DNA of 51,292 bases from a virus. The stretch covers positions 1 through 51,292 of the IMG/VR virus record IMGVR_UViG_3300017751_000027; one strand, 5' to 3'. The position numbers and the translations under genes were made by a program. Of this stretch, positions 1 to 8,323 are shown in pieces; the stretch's first letter is position 1; every line of letters begins with the position of its first letter. The notes beneath the pieces are model-generated. The model was not told where the DNA came from. It ran no database searches and saw only the letters and a program-made list of their open reading frames with translations.

Positions 1-1140
1 TCTGATTGCTTGAACGTGCAATTTAAAATCGTTTTTAATATCAGCAACTTCAGATGGTTTTGCATCAGATGGAGCGTCAGCAGTAATTTTAATTGTATGA
101 ACATGTTGCAGTGCTTCGTCTAATTCAGTTTCTTCGTTCTGTCTCTTTAGAACAGCAGAAACTTGTGGATGATCAGATAGACCTTTCTTTAGCTTATCGA
201 TTGCTTTGACTGCACCAGTCATATTGCCACCAGCATATCTTTTGTCTGATGCAATACCGATTGCCATTTTGATTTCTCTTGGTGAGAATCTTTCATTTAG
301 CCCCTCTAGTTCGGCAGATTCGTCTACAGAGGCATTAGGCTTTTTTACAGATTCGTCTTTTGACAACGCTTTAGAAATCGCTTTACGGCGCTTGTGCAGA
401 TATTCATCTGACTCATCTTCGTCACCGTCATTATCGATATCTTTGTCTTTACGATCATCGAACTTCTTCTTGACCGCTTTAGGATTTACTGGATCGATTT
501 CTTCTTTCTTAGCTTTAGGCTTGTATGAAGATGATACTGTGCTACAGGTACTTTCGTATGCTTCACTCAGACTCTTTTCAACGTCTGCGATAGTCTTACA
601 CGATTTATCACATCCGAGACTTTTCTTAGCGTAAGCAATAAGTTTAGCGTCCGGACCAGTCATTTCAACATCATCTCCACCAAACGAAGATGAACCGATC
701 TTTTTCATCTTGATACCCGCTGGTGCTTTACCGGTGAATGACTTTACAGTAATAGTAGCTTCGTCTAACTCAGCTTCTTCCTTGACTTCTTTCCAGCCCA
801 TCTGAAGATATGTCTTCAACTCTTGCTTGTTGACCATCTTCTCATCTTTACCGTCTTTGGCGATCTTGATGTTACGCACTTCTTCTAACGCTTCAGTCTC
901 TTCTTTGACAGAAGCCATAGCTTCGCCTTGAGACTTGTCGCCCTTACGTGCAGGAGCTTTCTTGTCTGCGCTTACCTTTTCTTCTTCGCCAGAAATATCT
1001 TGTGGCTTAGTATCACCATCAGAACGATCTGACTTACGAGAAGCAGGTGCTTCTTGCATGTGTTGCAATTTGTTGATTGTCCTGCTAATAGCATCAGCGA
1101 AACCTTCTGGTAATGGTGCTATCTCTTTCTTATAGTTCAT
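1..1140 (-). CDS. Lys/Glu-rich phage protein with LDEA motifs, cut by the window edge
   Basis: The reading frame is open for 380 codons from an ATG at 1140 to the left edge, so the C-terminus is missing. GGGAG lies about 9 bases before the ATG. The protein is very rich in Lys, Glu, Asp and Ser. It has an acidic loop DKDIDNDGDEDESDEYLHKR near residue 240 that resembles a calcium-binding EF-hand or dockerin loop, and repeated motifs of the type ELDEA (near residues 124 and 340). I know this style from large marine T4-like phage proteins of unknown function. LDE followed by A fits the cut site of the T4 prohead protease 21, so a head-internal protein is possible (inference). No enzyme domain is visible in the part present. 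Confidence 0.75.
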   Translation of the reverse strand, partial: MNYKKEIAPLPEGFADAISRTINKLQHMQEAPASRKSDRSDGDTKPQDISGEEEKVSADKKAPARKGDKSQGEAMASVKEETEALEEVRNIKIAKDGKDEKMVNKQELKTYLQMGWKEVKEEAELDEATITVKSFTGKAPAGIKMKKIGSSSFGGDDVEMTGPDAKLIAYAKKSLGCDKSCKTIADVEKSLSEAYESTCSTVSSSYKPKAKKEEIDPVNPKAVKKKFDDRKDKDIDNDGDEDESDEYLHKRRKAISKALSKDESVKKPNASVDESAELEGLNERFSPREIKMAIGIASDKRYAGGNMTGAVKAIDKLKKGLSDHPQVSAVLKRQNEETELDEALQHVHTIKITADAPSDAKPSEVADIKNDFKLHVQAIR

Positions 1141-1165
1141 TGATTATCTCCCGAATATCTGTTAT

Positions 1166-1173
1166 TATTTATT
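1166..1173 (-). promoter_or_regulatory. Possible late promoter (AATAAATA)
   Basis: On the minus strand the box reads AATAAATA, one base from the T4 late consensus TATAAATA, 25 bases before the ATG at 1140. It overlaps the stop codon of the 118-residue gene. Weaker than the exact boxes elsewhere. Confidence 0.4.
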
Positions 1174-1528
1174 AGTTGTCTACTTTAGCACCAGCCCGCC
1201 ATTGATAGCAAGACCAATATTTTGCTTTCCACTTAGGACCTGGATTATCACAGCCATGTCTTGCACGAAAACTTTTTCTTCTAGCAGGGTCGTCACGCTT
1301 GATCTCCATGTTAGGATCACCAAATGTTACTTTGACAACATTGCCTTTCTCGTTCTTTACGTATACGCCGAACTTACTCTTAGAGCCTGATGGCATTCTG
1401 AATGGGTCGTTTAGCGAAACTTTACGTCCCTGATACTCAGATGCTTCTGTAACTAAGTCATCATATATGTTGCATTCTTCACAGAATGTATCTATATGTG
1501 TTGCTCTATGTGTTCTAAAAGTTTTCAT
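1172..1528 (-). CDS. Conserved marine-phage protein, function unknown (118 aa)
   Basis: The start ATG shares one base with the stop of the gene before (TAATG), which indicates translational coupling. The C-terminal half carries a dense conserved-looking block, VTFGDPNMEIKRDDPARR followed by a Cys-Asn-Pro-Gly-Pro and an aromatic Tyr-Trp-Ser-Cys segment, which I recall as common in marine T4-like phages, often near head genes. Four Cys residues (two near residues 16-19, two in the C-terminal block) could bind metal. The N-terminus MKTF resembles the first residues of the capsid-targeting peptides found elsewhere here, but no LxE cut site follows. Function is not known to me. Confidence 0.75.
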   Translation of the reverse strand: MKTFRTHRATHIDTFCEECNIYDDLVTEASEYQGRKVSLNDPFRMPSGSKSKFGVYVKNEKGNVVKVTFGDPNMEIKRDDPARRKSFRARHGCDNPGPKWKAKYWSCYQWRAGAKVDN

Positions 1529-1752
1529 TATTGCGTTCTCGCTTCGTAATATGATTTGTCTAACTCGCCAACCGCAGTCGGATTATTGATCTTTCTGCAC
1601 TTGATAAAAGTAGTGCGTAGTCTGCCATCTGGCATAGTATATGTCCTAACACCAGCGGCGACATTTCCAGGTGTGCGTGGATAGGTATCTGATATCGTTG
1701 CTGTGTTATCAAATTCCCATGAAGGATTATTCGGTACTGCAATCCAAGCCAT
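1528..1752 (-). CDS. Conserved short phage protein, function unknown (74 aa)
   Basis: It starts at an ATG that overlaps the stop region of the gene before and ends on the start of the next gene, so it sits in one coupled run of small genes (2311 to 1172). The protein opens with MAWIAVPNNPSWEFDN and has a segment (VRTYTMPDGRLRTTFIKCR) that looks like two beta strands. I remember close relatives in marine myophages as short proteins of unknown role. There is no signal peptide or membrane segment. It may be a minor virion component, judged only from its neighbours. Confidence 0.7.
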   Translation of the reverse strand: MAWIAVPNNPSWEFDNTATISDTYPRTPGNVAAGVRTYTMPDGRLRTTFIKCRKINNPTAVGELDKSYYEARTQ

Positions 1753-1985
1753 TACTCTTCTCCGTCTTTGTTCATCATGTAACGATGTGCAGAGTTTAGA
1801 TAGTCGGCAGCCTTAGTGATCTTGTTCTGTACCCACTCTGGCAGATTGTCATCGTCACCAAACATCTTGATCATATGATCTGCATCAGCAATAACACCAC
1901 GTAGTTGGGTCTTAGCCATACCACCTTCGTTATCGTATTCGCCTGGGTCTTTTGCTTCTGCAATATGTTCTACAAAACTTTTCAT
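1752..1985 (-). CDS. Small protein with T4-type capsid-targeting N-terminus (77 aa)
   Basis: The first residues MKSFVEHIAEA match, position by position, the capsid-targeting sequence of T4 internal proteins as I remember it (MKTYQEFIAEA), including the IAE-A site cut by protease 21. The rest (EYDNEGGMAKTQLRGVI, then DDDNLPEWVQNKITKAADY) is a helical acidic domain common in marine phages. I infer that it is packed in the prohead and trimmed after residue 10. The next gene upstream in the transcript has almost the same first seven residues, which points to duplication of the targeting peptide. Confidence 0.75.
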   Translation of the reverse strand: MKSFVEHIAEAKDPGEYDNEGGMAKTQLRGVIADADHMIKMFGDDDNLPEWVQNKITKAADYLNSAHRYMMNKDGEE

Positions 1986-1990
1986 GTTAC

Positions 1991-2311
1991 CTATCTCTTC
2001 TTAGCCATTGTTATCTTACGTTTGTAAGGACTCTTCTTCATCTCTTCTTCAGCGTCTTTGATTGCTTGTAGCTTTGCGACTACAGCACCAGCTCCCGACT
2101 TGTCTAAGAGTAGACTGTATGCGATATCAAAGTCATTTCTACTCGCACGTTTACCTACATCGGTCAACTGTCTCGCAACACTATTTCTTAGTTGAGATAG
2201 AAGCATAGAACCAAACCCCGGCACCATTACTTCTGGATCTTCGGGATTATCTATAGTATTCTGACTCTTCATCATAATACTTTCAGACATATGTTCTACA
2301 AACGATTTCAT
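1991..2311 (-). CDS. Small basic protein with capsid-targeting-like N-terminus (106 aa)
   Basis: It starts MKSFVEHMSES, sharing the first seven residues with the neighbouring 77-aa protein. MSE-S in place of IAE-A is a weaker match to the protease-21 cut site. The C-terminus is strongly basic (KKSPYKRKITMAKKR), as expected of a protein that lies on packaged DNA. The middle is a predicted helix (LLSQLRNSVARQLTDVGKR). The ATG lies 9 bases after the stop of the endolysin gene. I infer a head-internal DNA-contacting protein. The function is not shown by the sequence. Confidence 0.7.
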   Translation of the reverse strand: MKSFVEHMSESIMMKSQNTIDNPEDPEVMVPGFGSMLLSQLRNSVARQLTDVGKRASRNDFDIAYSLLLDKSGAGAVVAKLQAIKDAEEEMKKSPYKRKITMAKKR

Positions 2312-2320
2312 CTTAGCCTC

Positions 2321-3193
2321 TTATCCAAACATCTTTCTTAGTGTAGTTGGTCCAGCAACGCCGTCTGCTAACAAACCGTTAGAAGCTTGAAACTGCTTCA
2401 CTGCACGTTTTGTACCTGGGCCATAAATACCATCGTCACCTAATCCTAGGTGTTGCTGAATTGCCTTTACTGTTTCTCCACGTGAACCTATTGAGCAAAC
2501 TTCATCTAAGTTTACATCTGATTTAGGCGCAGGTGCAGATAGTTCTACTTCACCGCCCATGATAGCAATAGCTTTCTCATAGCGTGATGTTCTATCTTCT
2601 AGACCAATAGTACCGCCATTGATCTTCTTAGTCATTGCAACAATATCGCCTTTATCAGCAATCTTGTTCAACTTCGCTGTATCCCAGAACCAACATGCTG
2701 ACTCAACAGCACCCTTTTCTGTTGCTACGTATTCTACTGCTTCTTCGGCAGTCAGGTCTACAGTCTTACCAAATGCTGTGTAGTTATTACGACCAGTAAG
2801 TTGCTTCAAGCCACGACCACGAAATAACCATCCGTCACCGTCATTTACGTTGCCCATTGCACCACGCTTAGTACGATACTCATCTTGATAAACGTAGTTC
2901 GCAATCATCTCTGGATTACGAGCATACTCAGATGCATCACGCTTCTTTTTACCTGTACCAAAGTAACGACCAAACACTGCATTCAGTGCTTTCTCGCTGT
3001 AGTTCAAGTTCTCTTCAAGTCTCTTGAAGTCTGCGCTTTCGTGGGCGCACTGTGCAATAAATCCAGCGATACGCTCAGGAGTATCGATTTCATATTTTGG
3101 CATGATCTCTTCAAGTGCCTCAAACCACTCATCGGCTTTTGGATTGTTGTTGATCATTGCACTTAGCATTTCTTTAGTCAGTGGAAAACTCAT
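2321..3193 (-). CDS. Endolysin: GH19 chitinase-like lysozyme with peptidoglycan-binding domain
   Basis: Residues 1-210 carry the GH19 pattern: the acid AQCAHES near residue 50, ENLNYS, FGRYFG, GDGWLFRGRGLKQLTGR and the C-terminal aromatic helix. Residues 225-290 form a type-1 peptidoglycan-binding repeat (IGSRGETVKAIQQHL, GIYGPGTKRAVKQFQ, ADGVAGPTTL). Such enzymes cut the glycan strands of the cell wall at lysis. No signal peptide is visible, so release would need a holin; three tiny membrane proteins at 20.6-21.3 kb are candidates. Start ATG with AGGAGATAAAATT before it; a near-consensus late box lies 22 bases upstream. Confidence 0.93.
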   Translation of the reverse strand: MSFPLTKEMLSAMINNNPKADEWFEALEEIMPKYEIDTPERIAGFIAQCAHESADFKRLEENLNYSEKALNAVFGRYFGTGKKKRDASEYARNPEMIANYVYQDEYRTKRGAMGNVNDGDGWLFRGRGLKQLTGRNNYTAFGKTVDLTAEEAVEYVATEKGAVESACWFWDTAKLNKIADKGDIVAMTKKINGGTIGLEDRTSRYEKAIAIMGGEVELSAPAPKSDVNLDEVCSIGSRGETVKAIQQHLGLGDDGIYGPGTKRAVKQFQASNGLLADGVAGPTTLRKMFG

Positions 3194-3214
3194 AATTTTA
3201 TCTCCTATATTCTA

Positions 3215-3222
3215 TATTTATC
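3215..3222 (-). promoter_or_regulatory. Late promoter-like box (GATAAATA) before the endolysin gene
   Basis: The minus strand reads GATAAATA, one mismatch to TATAAATA, in the gap between the 1036-aa gene and the endolysin ATG at 3193. The spacing to the start codon is like that of the exact boxes. Confidence 0.5.
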
Positions 3223-3232
3223 TGCTCACTGG

Positions 3233-6200
3233 TTAGTATTTTACGATCTTATTAGGCGTCTTGAAATCTTTCTTACGCATGATCGTTTTGTTTACTACTT
3301 CAAATTCATTCTTTGCTTTGTCGTAGTTGATGACTACAGGCAAGTTCAAGTCTGCTTGAATATCTTTTAGCACTGCTTCAGAGTCACCTAGTTGTTTGAT
3401 ATCTTTCGCTTTGTTCTTAGCAACCTTCTTGAAGAAACGCTGTAACTCAGGAATAGAAATCTTAGGGTTGTTTCTATCATCGTTCATACGATCAGCAAAG
3501 TGACGTGTAAATTCTACGTCTACGCCAAACTTGTCTAGCAGTCTATCAGCAAACTTTTCGAGGTCACTGATTTGCTTCTGTGATACATCTTCGTTGAATT
3601 GCTTGAAGCCTTCACGTTCACTGATTACAGATTCGAACATATCATCTAACTCAAGTTCTTCACGCTTGCCCGCATACTGTCTTAGTCTTCTCTCACGATC
3701 TGCTTCTCTACGCTTACGATCATCATCGGTCTGCTTTTGACCAATCTTCATCTTACGTATGTTACGCTCACGCTCAACGTTCTGCTTGTGTCTCAGATCC
3801 TCTTTCTGCTTATCAGTCATCTTAGACATTGGCTTAGGCACTGGTCCTTCGCTCTCTGATACGCTTTCACCAGGAGTATCTTTCTTGTAACGCTTAGTTA
3901 GTTTATCTGTGCCTCTATCGCCAGCACCACCCTCTTCAAAGACATACTCTTCGCCTAGCATTTTGTGTAGTACTTTACTGTCTACATCTTTATACGTTCT
4001 AGCAATCTGTGCGGCATAGTATTCAGAACTATGTCTCATGCCAGTCTTCTTGGCTTTTGCCTCTTTCTTCTTGCGATCAATAACACTCTTCAGTGTATTC
4101 AATGCATGGTCATACATCTTTTTGTTGACTGACACAGACTTGATTTTATTAGACATGTATCCTTCGAACATATCTTCAAACTCTTCGTCTAACTTTTCTT
4201 TCTTCTTCTTAGCAATCGCAATAGCGGCTTGCTGTGCTGGAGATACTGCTTCGTTCTTAGGCACACAGTTAGGTACTAGCTTGCCACCTTTCTTTTTCAT
4301 GCCACGCTTTTCGTGTGTATCCCAACATGGATCATCTTCAGTGATAATCTTTGTCTTCTTATATGACAGTGACCCATCTTTCTTCTTATCGATAGGGGAC
4401 TCTACTTCTTCTTTCTTAGAACTGCCACGTACTTTAGCGGCTAGGTCTGCGTCTGCTTTACCCCATGTACCAGAAGATTTAGTAACAAATGAATTTACAC
4501 GTGCAAAGCCCCATTGCTGTGGAGTAGTGCCTGGTCTATGTCCAGTTCTCCATGCGGCAACGCCTCTGTTGTAAACTTGACGTAAAATGCCGAGTGGCAT
4601 ACCAGACTTCTCTGCTTTTGCTTTCAGACCTGCATCGCCCTTTGCTTCACTCAGTTCTACTGAATCAGCGATATCACTTGTCACTTCTTCGATGAATGCT
4701 AGTAATGCTTCATCAGTATCAAACTCTTCTTTCTGTAGATCACGAATCTGCCTACGTAAACCACGTGACTTTACTGCGTCTAGTTCTTTATCGTGTTCAC
4801 GCTTCATGTTCTCACGTTCAGACTTATGCTGTGATCTCAAACGCTCTTCTGCTTTGTTCTCATCAATAACTTTATTCTTGATCTCTGCTTTATCTGGAGT
4901 ATCACCAGCTTCAGCATTCTTCTTTCTGAAAATCTTGAATCGACCATCAGTCTTCACACTGCCGTCTTTCTTCTGTGCAGAGTGAAACTTAGATAATGGT
5001 ATGAGTTCTTCCCCATACATATCTTTGAATTTCTTTGTGTGCTTAGATGGCTTAGTCTCAGCAGTTGCGTCACCAGGTGCTGGTTTGTATGCCGCTGGAT
5101 TATCATCGTCCATCTTTGTACCCTTCTTGAAGTGGGCATCACGCTTATCTTTTGTTGACTTAGATAGACCTTTATAGTAGACAGCAGGCTGTGTGCCTTT
5201 CTTGTCTTTGATATCTGGGTCTTGACCTACAGTCGGCTCTTCGATGAATAGATCGAAATGCTCATCTAAGTTATACTCTTCGCTTACTTTTTTGCCTTGT
5301 ACTCTAGCAATATCAGCACGGCGAACTTTAGGTAGAAGTTTCTTAGCGATACGATCAATAACTGCTTTACGCTTTGCTACTTTCTGATCGATCATCATCT
5401 TCTCGGCAGTAGAGAGTTCGCTATAACGCTTACCCTTATCTCCTGCAACTTTACCACGAATGATTGCGATTGCTTTCTTACGTGCTTTCTTCTGTAATCT
5501 ATCTTTGGTAGCAACTCGCTTCGACATTCTCTTACGGGCAGCGGCAATCTTAGACTTATACTTACGCATAGTCATGGCACGTTGTCTACGTTGTGCGAAT
5601 GATAGAATTGCTTCGTCTAGTTCTAACTCTTCTGAAATCTTCATGCCACCACGTACCATGTCGTATACGTCTTTAGCGTTTGCTTTCAGTTTCTTAGGTA
5701 GACCTTTAGAAAATGACTCCATGTCACCATCTTTTGCCAATGCCCTCATCTTAGAGGCTGACATACCTGTCACATCATCGGCATCTGGGTCTCGGTCACC
5801 AGCAGAAACAACCTTGATACTATCAAAGCTGTAATCTTTTCCGTTATATTTGTTTAGTAGATCATCAAAAGTTTTTACACGATCTGAGCCAACTACAAGA
5901 ACAATGTTCTTATACTTTTTCTGTAGTTCTTGTGCGGCTTGAATAATCGTCTTTGATCTAGACTTACGAACTATCTTGCCAAACGCTTTCGTTGCAAGCA
6001 TGTATTTGTCATCGTAAGTAAGGGGATTCTTTTTTGCGTCTTGCGAATGCGTCAGAAATAGGATAGGATCTCCACCTTCTGAACGTGCGACTGAGTTGAT
6101 TTTGTTGACTAGTTTTTCATGGCCAACAGTGATGGGATTCATACGACCCCAACCAATCACCGCTGTTTTCCCAGGAGCTTCTTCTAGCTTGGGCTTGAGG

Positions 6201-6343
6201 TTAATCGTATTTTTGACGAGAACTTCATCAGCATCCTCACCCTTCTTTGCCTTCTTTGGCTCGGGCTTCTTTTTCTTCGGTTGCTCTTTTTCAACTGATT
6301 TTTCGTTTTCGGCCTCTACAGCCTTATCTTCTTCTTTATCCAT
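3233..6343 (-). CDS. Large structural-type protein with N-terminal nucleotidyltransferase domain (1036 aa)
   Basis: Residues 1-55 are charged linker. Residues 58-235 form a cytidylyl/NMN-adenylyltransferase-like domain: GRMNPITVGH (66-75, HxGH-type loop, here TVGH), GSDR near 152 and MSASKMR near 194 (ISSTxxR-type). After that the protein is Lys/Glu-rich with repeated LDEA-like sites (ELELDEA near 242), a block near residues 590-650 (RQVYNRGVAAWRTGHRPG) that resembles DUF5824, a CWDTHEKRG/NCVPKN motif, and a conserved C-terminal domain (VEFTRHFADRMNDDR). Possible reading: a virion protein processed at LDE-A sites, carrying an enzyme into the cell. The substrate of the transferase cannot be told from sequence. 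Late promoter at 6392. Confidence 0.85.
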   Translation of the reverse strand: MDKEEDKAVEAENEKSVEKEQPKKKKPEPKKAKKGEDADEVLVKNTINLKPKLEEAPGKTAVIGWGRMNPITVGHEKLVNKINSVARSEGGDPILFLTHSQDAKKNPLTYDDKYMLATKAFGKIVRKSRSKTIIQAAQELQKKYKNIVLVVGSDRVKTFDDLLNKYNGKDYSFDSIKVVSAGDRDPDADDVTGMSASKMRALAKDGDMESFSKGLPKKLKANAKDVYDMVRGGMKISEELELDEAILSFAQRRQRAMTMRKYKSKIAAARKRMSKRVATKDRLQKKARKKAIAIIRGKVAGDKGKRYSELSTAEKMMIDQKVAKRKAVIDRIAKKLLPKVRRADIARVQGKKVSEEYNLDEHFDLFIEEPTVGQDPDIKDKKGTQPAVYYKGLSKSTKDKRDAHFKKGTKMDDDNPAAYKPAPGDATAETKPSKHTKKFKDMYGEELIPLSKFHSAQKKDGSVKTDGRFKIFRKKNAEAGDTPDKAEIKNKVIDENKAEERLRSQHKSERENMKREHDKELDAVKSRGLRRQIRDLQKEEFDTDEALLAFIEEVTSDIADSVELSEAKGDAGLKAKAEKSGMPLGILRQVYNRGVAAWRTGHRPGTTPQQWGFARVNSFVTKSSGTWGKADADLAAKVRGSSKKEEVESPIDKKKDGSLSYKKTKIITEDDPCWDTHEKRGMKKKGGKLVPNCVPKNEAVSPAQQAAIAIAKKKKEKLDEEFEDMFEGYMSNKIKSVSVNKKMYDHALNTLKSVIDRKKKEAKAKKTGMRHSSEYYAAQIARTYKDVDSKVLHKMLGEEYVFEEGGAGDRGTDKLTKRYKKDTPGESVSESEGPVPKPMSKMTDKQKEDLRHKQNVERERNIRKMKIGQKQTDDDRKRREADRERRLRQYAGKREELELDDMFESVISEREGFKQFNEDVSQKQISDLEKFADRLLDKFGVDVEFTRHFADRMNDDRNNPKISIPELQRFFKKVAKNKAKDIKQLGDSEAVLKDIQADLNLPVVINYDKAKNEFEVVNKTIMRKKDFKTPNKIVKY

Positions 6344-6391
6344 TTTATCCTCTTGGTAGGTTTTCCGTAGACTTACTACAAGTATGTGTTG

Positions 6392-6399
6392 TATTTATA
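6392..6399 (-). promoter_or_regulatory. Late promoter (exact TATAAATA)
   Basis: Exact T4-type late box on the minus strand, 48 bases before the ATG at 6343, in the short gap between two genes. Confidence 0.75.
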
Positions 6400-6401
6400 G
6401 A

Positions 6402-7103
6402 TTAGTTATCTTCATCGAATAGCGCCTCAAAGTCGCTGTTGATGATAAATGATCTCAGAAATGTAAAGTTCTGTAGATCGGCATCCCCATCCCATATTGT
6501 CGATTCTCTTATCCAGCCCATAGCAGATATTGGATCACAGATGCTAATAGGTACCTTTGATACTAACTCTGGATAGTTTCTCATAAAATATCTATTGTCA
6601 ACAGCTTCTTCTGCGCCTTTCTCATATAACTCTTTGAGTAGCATATGAGCGGTTACATATGTGATAGCATACGCATGGGCTCCTCCATGCATTCCAATTG
6701 GTATAAGTCGAACAGATGGTCCTGCTCTTTCGTGATCATATGCAGTGATGTTTGGATACTTATAGCCTAAACAGACTATTTCATTATCTGGTATATCTAT
6801 TTCTAGTTTGTGTAACATGACTGCATCGTGTTCTAATATAATAGCACACTCTTTATTCTCTGCTATTCTTTGCCACACTAAGGCGTGTGTTGCAGAGGCA
6901 CATGCGGCTTTATCATCCATTTCAGCACGAATGATTATACCTTCTTTTACGTGCGCCCATGCTTGTACTAAATCTAAGTCTTGCAATCCTTGTATAATTT
7001 GATACTCAATACCTAAGTCGTTACAACTCTTCACTGCGTGTGCGGCATATTCAATTGAACGAGGATCATTGATTACAATAATATACGCTTTCTCGGGTTT
7101 CAT
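6402..7103 (-). CDS. Glycosyltransferase family 25-like protein
   Basis: The N-terminus KAYIIVINDPRSIEYAAHA and the central CAIILEHDAVML (acidic EHD motif near residue 95) follow the pattern of family 25 glycosyltransferases of LPS synthesis, which add sugars to outer-surface glycans. The GGAHAYAIT segment fits the conserved G-T/AYA-Y region. I place the start at the ATG at 7103, after GAGGTG with a 4-base gap; a longer form would need TTG. It follows directly on the methyltransferase fusion gene, so the two may act on the same glycan. The acceptor (host surface or phage DNA) is unknown. Confidence 0.75.
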   Translation of the reverse strand: MKPEKAYIIVINDPRSIEYAAHAVKSCNDLGIEYQIIQGLQDLDLVQAWAHVKEGIIIRAEMDDKAACASATHALVWQRIAENKECAIILEHDAVMLHKLEIDIPDNEIVCLGYKYPNITAYDHERAGPSVRLIPIGMHGGAHAYAITYVTAHMLLKELYEKGAEEAVDNRYFMRNYPELVSKVPISICDPISAMGWIRESTIWDGDADLQNFTFLRSFIINSDFEALFDEDN

Positions 7104-7111
7104 TTTACACC

Positions 7112-8248
7112 TCAATATCTAGATGGCTTCACTCTCTTGTAAGGTAGTCTTGTGTCTGGATCAGTTGATAGATTCACGACCTCACAGTTATGCTCTTGAG
7201 CAACGTCTTCAAGTCTTCGATAGATATTAGTGAGATAGTTAGGATCACCGTCTCCATACATCTTAGCCATTCTATCTGGATCTGGTATACCGTTCTGTTT
7301 GATATCATTACCCACACCATAGATAGAAGTAGCTCCGTCATTAGTAGGAGTGTAGTTCATATCACAGCCTAGGAAAGCAATAACACTGGGTGCTAGTTCT
7401 GACAATGCCCAATATCCTGCATTCAGAGTAATAGAGAAACCACACGCTTTCTGACCGCCATACTTGTTCAGTGCAGGACCATATGCTTTCACAATTGTTT
7501 GATGCTCTTTAGCTACTGCTTGCTCACCTTCAAAATCTGGTGGTCTGACCCAGTAGTCCCAATCACAAACTCTATATCCATTGTTGATAGCAACGACAGT
7601 CCAACCTTCTTGCTTGTATGGATAATCGTTGATCTGCTTAGATGATAATCCGCTTGCTACTAGTAACACTTTACTTTGTTTGATTTGACCAGTGCGTCTG
7701 AAAAACAATCCTCTGCTACGTACAAAGTCACGTTTCATGGTAGATGCTTGACGAATTTGATGTGTACTAGCTTCGTCAAACTCAAAGCCATACTTACCGA
7801 ATACTTTGATCCAGTAGTCTTCTTCTTTTAGATTTACGTGATGTGTACCGTTAGTACCAGGAGGTGCGTATGTAATGAATGCATACTTACACTTAGCGAA
7901 TGATTGCATGTAGTTATCGATATACTTTTCTTCTACATGCTCTACAAATTCTGTTGACCAAGCTAGGTCATAGTCTTTCTCTGTGTACGTTGTTTCTGCA
8001 AAGTCACAGGGAATAATATTGATATCTGGATTTTCTGGAATGACCCGAACATCACCATCAATACCTTCTGCATCAATACCAACTTCTTTTGCAACCCTAA
8101 TGTTACCACCAGGACCACATCCTATATCTAGCATTGTGCCTATTTTGAATTTTTGTTTGATTAGTTCTAGCGAACCTTTATCGGTATGTGATACCCAATT
8201 ATGTCCGCCTAGATGTTTTTTATATACTGTAGGATCACCGTATGCCAT
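7112..8248 (-). CDS. Fusion of SAM-dependent methyltransferase and a second glycan-related domain (378 aa)
   Basis: Residues 30-190 form a class I methyltransferase: TMLDIGCGPGGNIRVAKEVG (SAM-binding loop) and DLAWSTEFVEHV (motif with the EHV signature). Residues 193-378 start with KVLLVASGLSSKQI and then TVVAINNGYRVCDWDYWV, which I liken to the nucleotide-binding core of MptE/sialyltransferase-like proteins; this second assignment is tentative. Start ATG with GAGGATAG 4 bases upstream. It is followed 8 bases later by a GT25-like gene, so a joint role in making or capping a glycan is plausible. Two enzymes in one chain suggests that they act one after the other. Confidence 0.75.
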   Translation of the reverse strand: MAYGDPTVYKKHLGGHNWVSHTDKGSLELIKQKFKIGTMLDIGCGPGGNIRVAKEVGIDAEGIDGDVRVIPENPDINIIPCDFAETTYTEKDYDLAWSTEFVEHVEEKYIDNYMQSFAKCKYAFITYAPPGTNGTHHVNLKEEDYWIKVFGKYGFEFDEASTHQIRQASTMKRDFVRSRGLFFRRTGQIKQSKVLLVASGLSSKQINDYPYKQEGWTVVAINNGYRVCDWDYWVRPPDFEGEQAVAKEHQTIVKAYGPALNKYGGQKACGFSITLNAGYWALSELAPSVIAFLGCDMNYTPTNDGATSIYGVGNDIKQNGIPDPDRMAKMYGDGDPNYLTNIYRRLEDVAQEHNCEVVNLSTDPDTRLPYKRVKPSRY

Positions 8249-8269
8249 TTTCTATCCTCATCAATTGTT

Positions 8270-8303
8270 ATAATAAATAAAAAGGAGCCGAAGCCCCTTT
8301 CAA
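8270..8303 (-). terminator. Rho-independent terminator after the DUF1127 pair
   Basis: On the minus strand AAGGGGC, loop TTCG, GCTCCTT is followed by TTTTTATTTATT. The stem is about 7-9 pairs with one G-U. It ends the transcript that carries the genes at 8324-8742. Confidence 0.8.
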
Positions 8304-8323
8304 GTCCTCAAGTGTATTTAGTG

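Noticed and set aside
4038-4574. Long plus-strand frames rich in Ser and Phe opposite the 1036-aa gene
   Set aside because: They are the antisense of Lys/Glu-rich codons, have no ribosome sites or plus-strand promoters, and all real genes here are on the minus strand.
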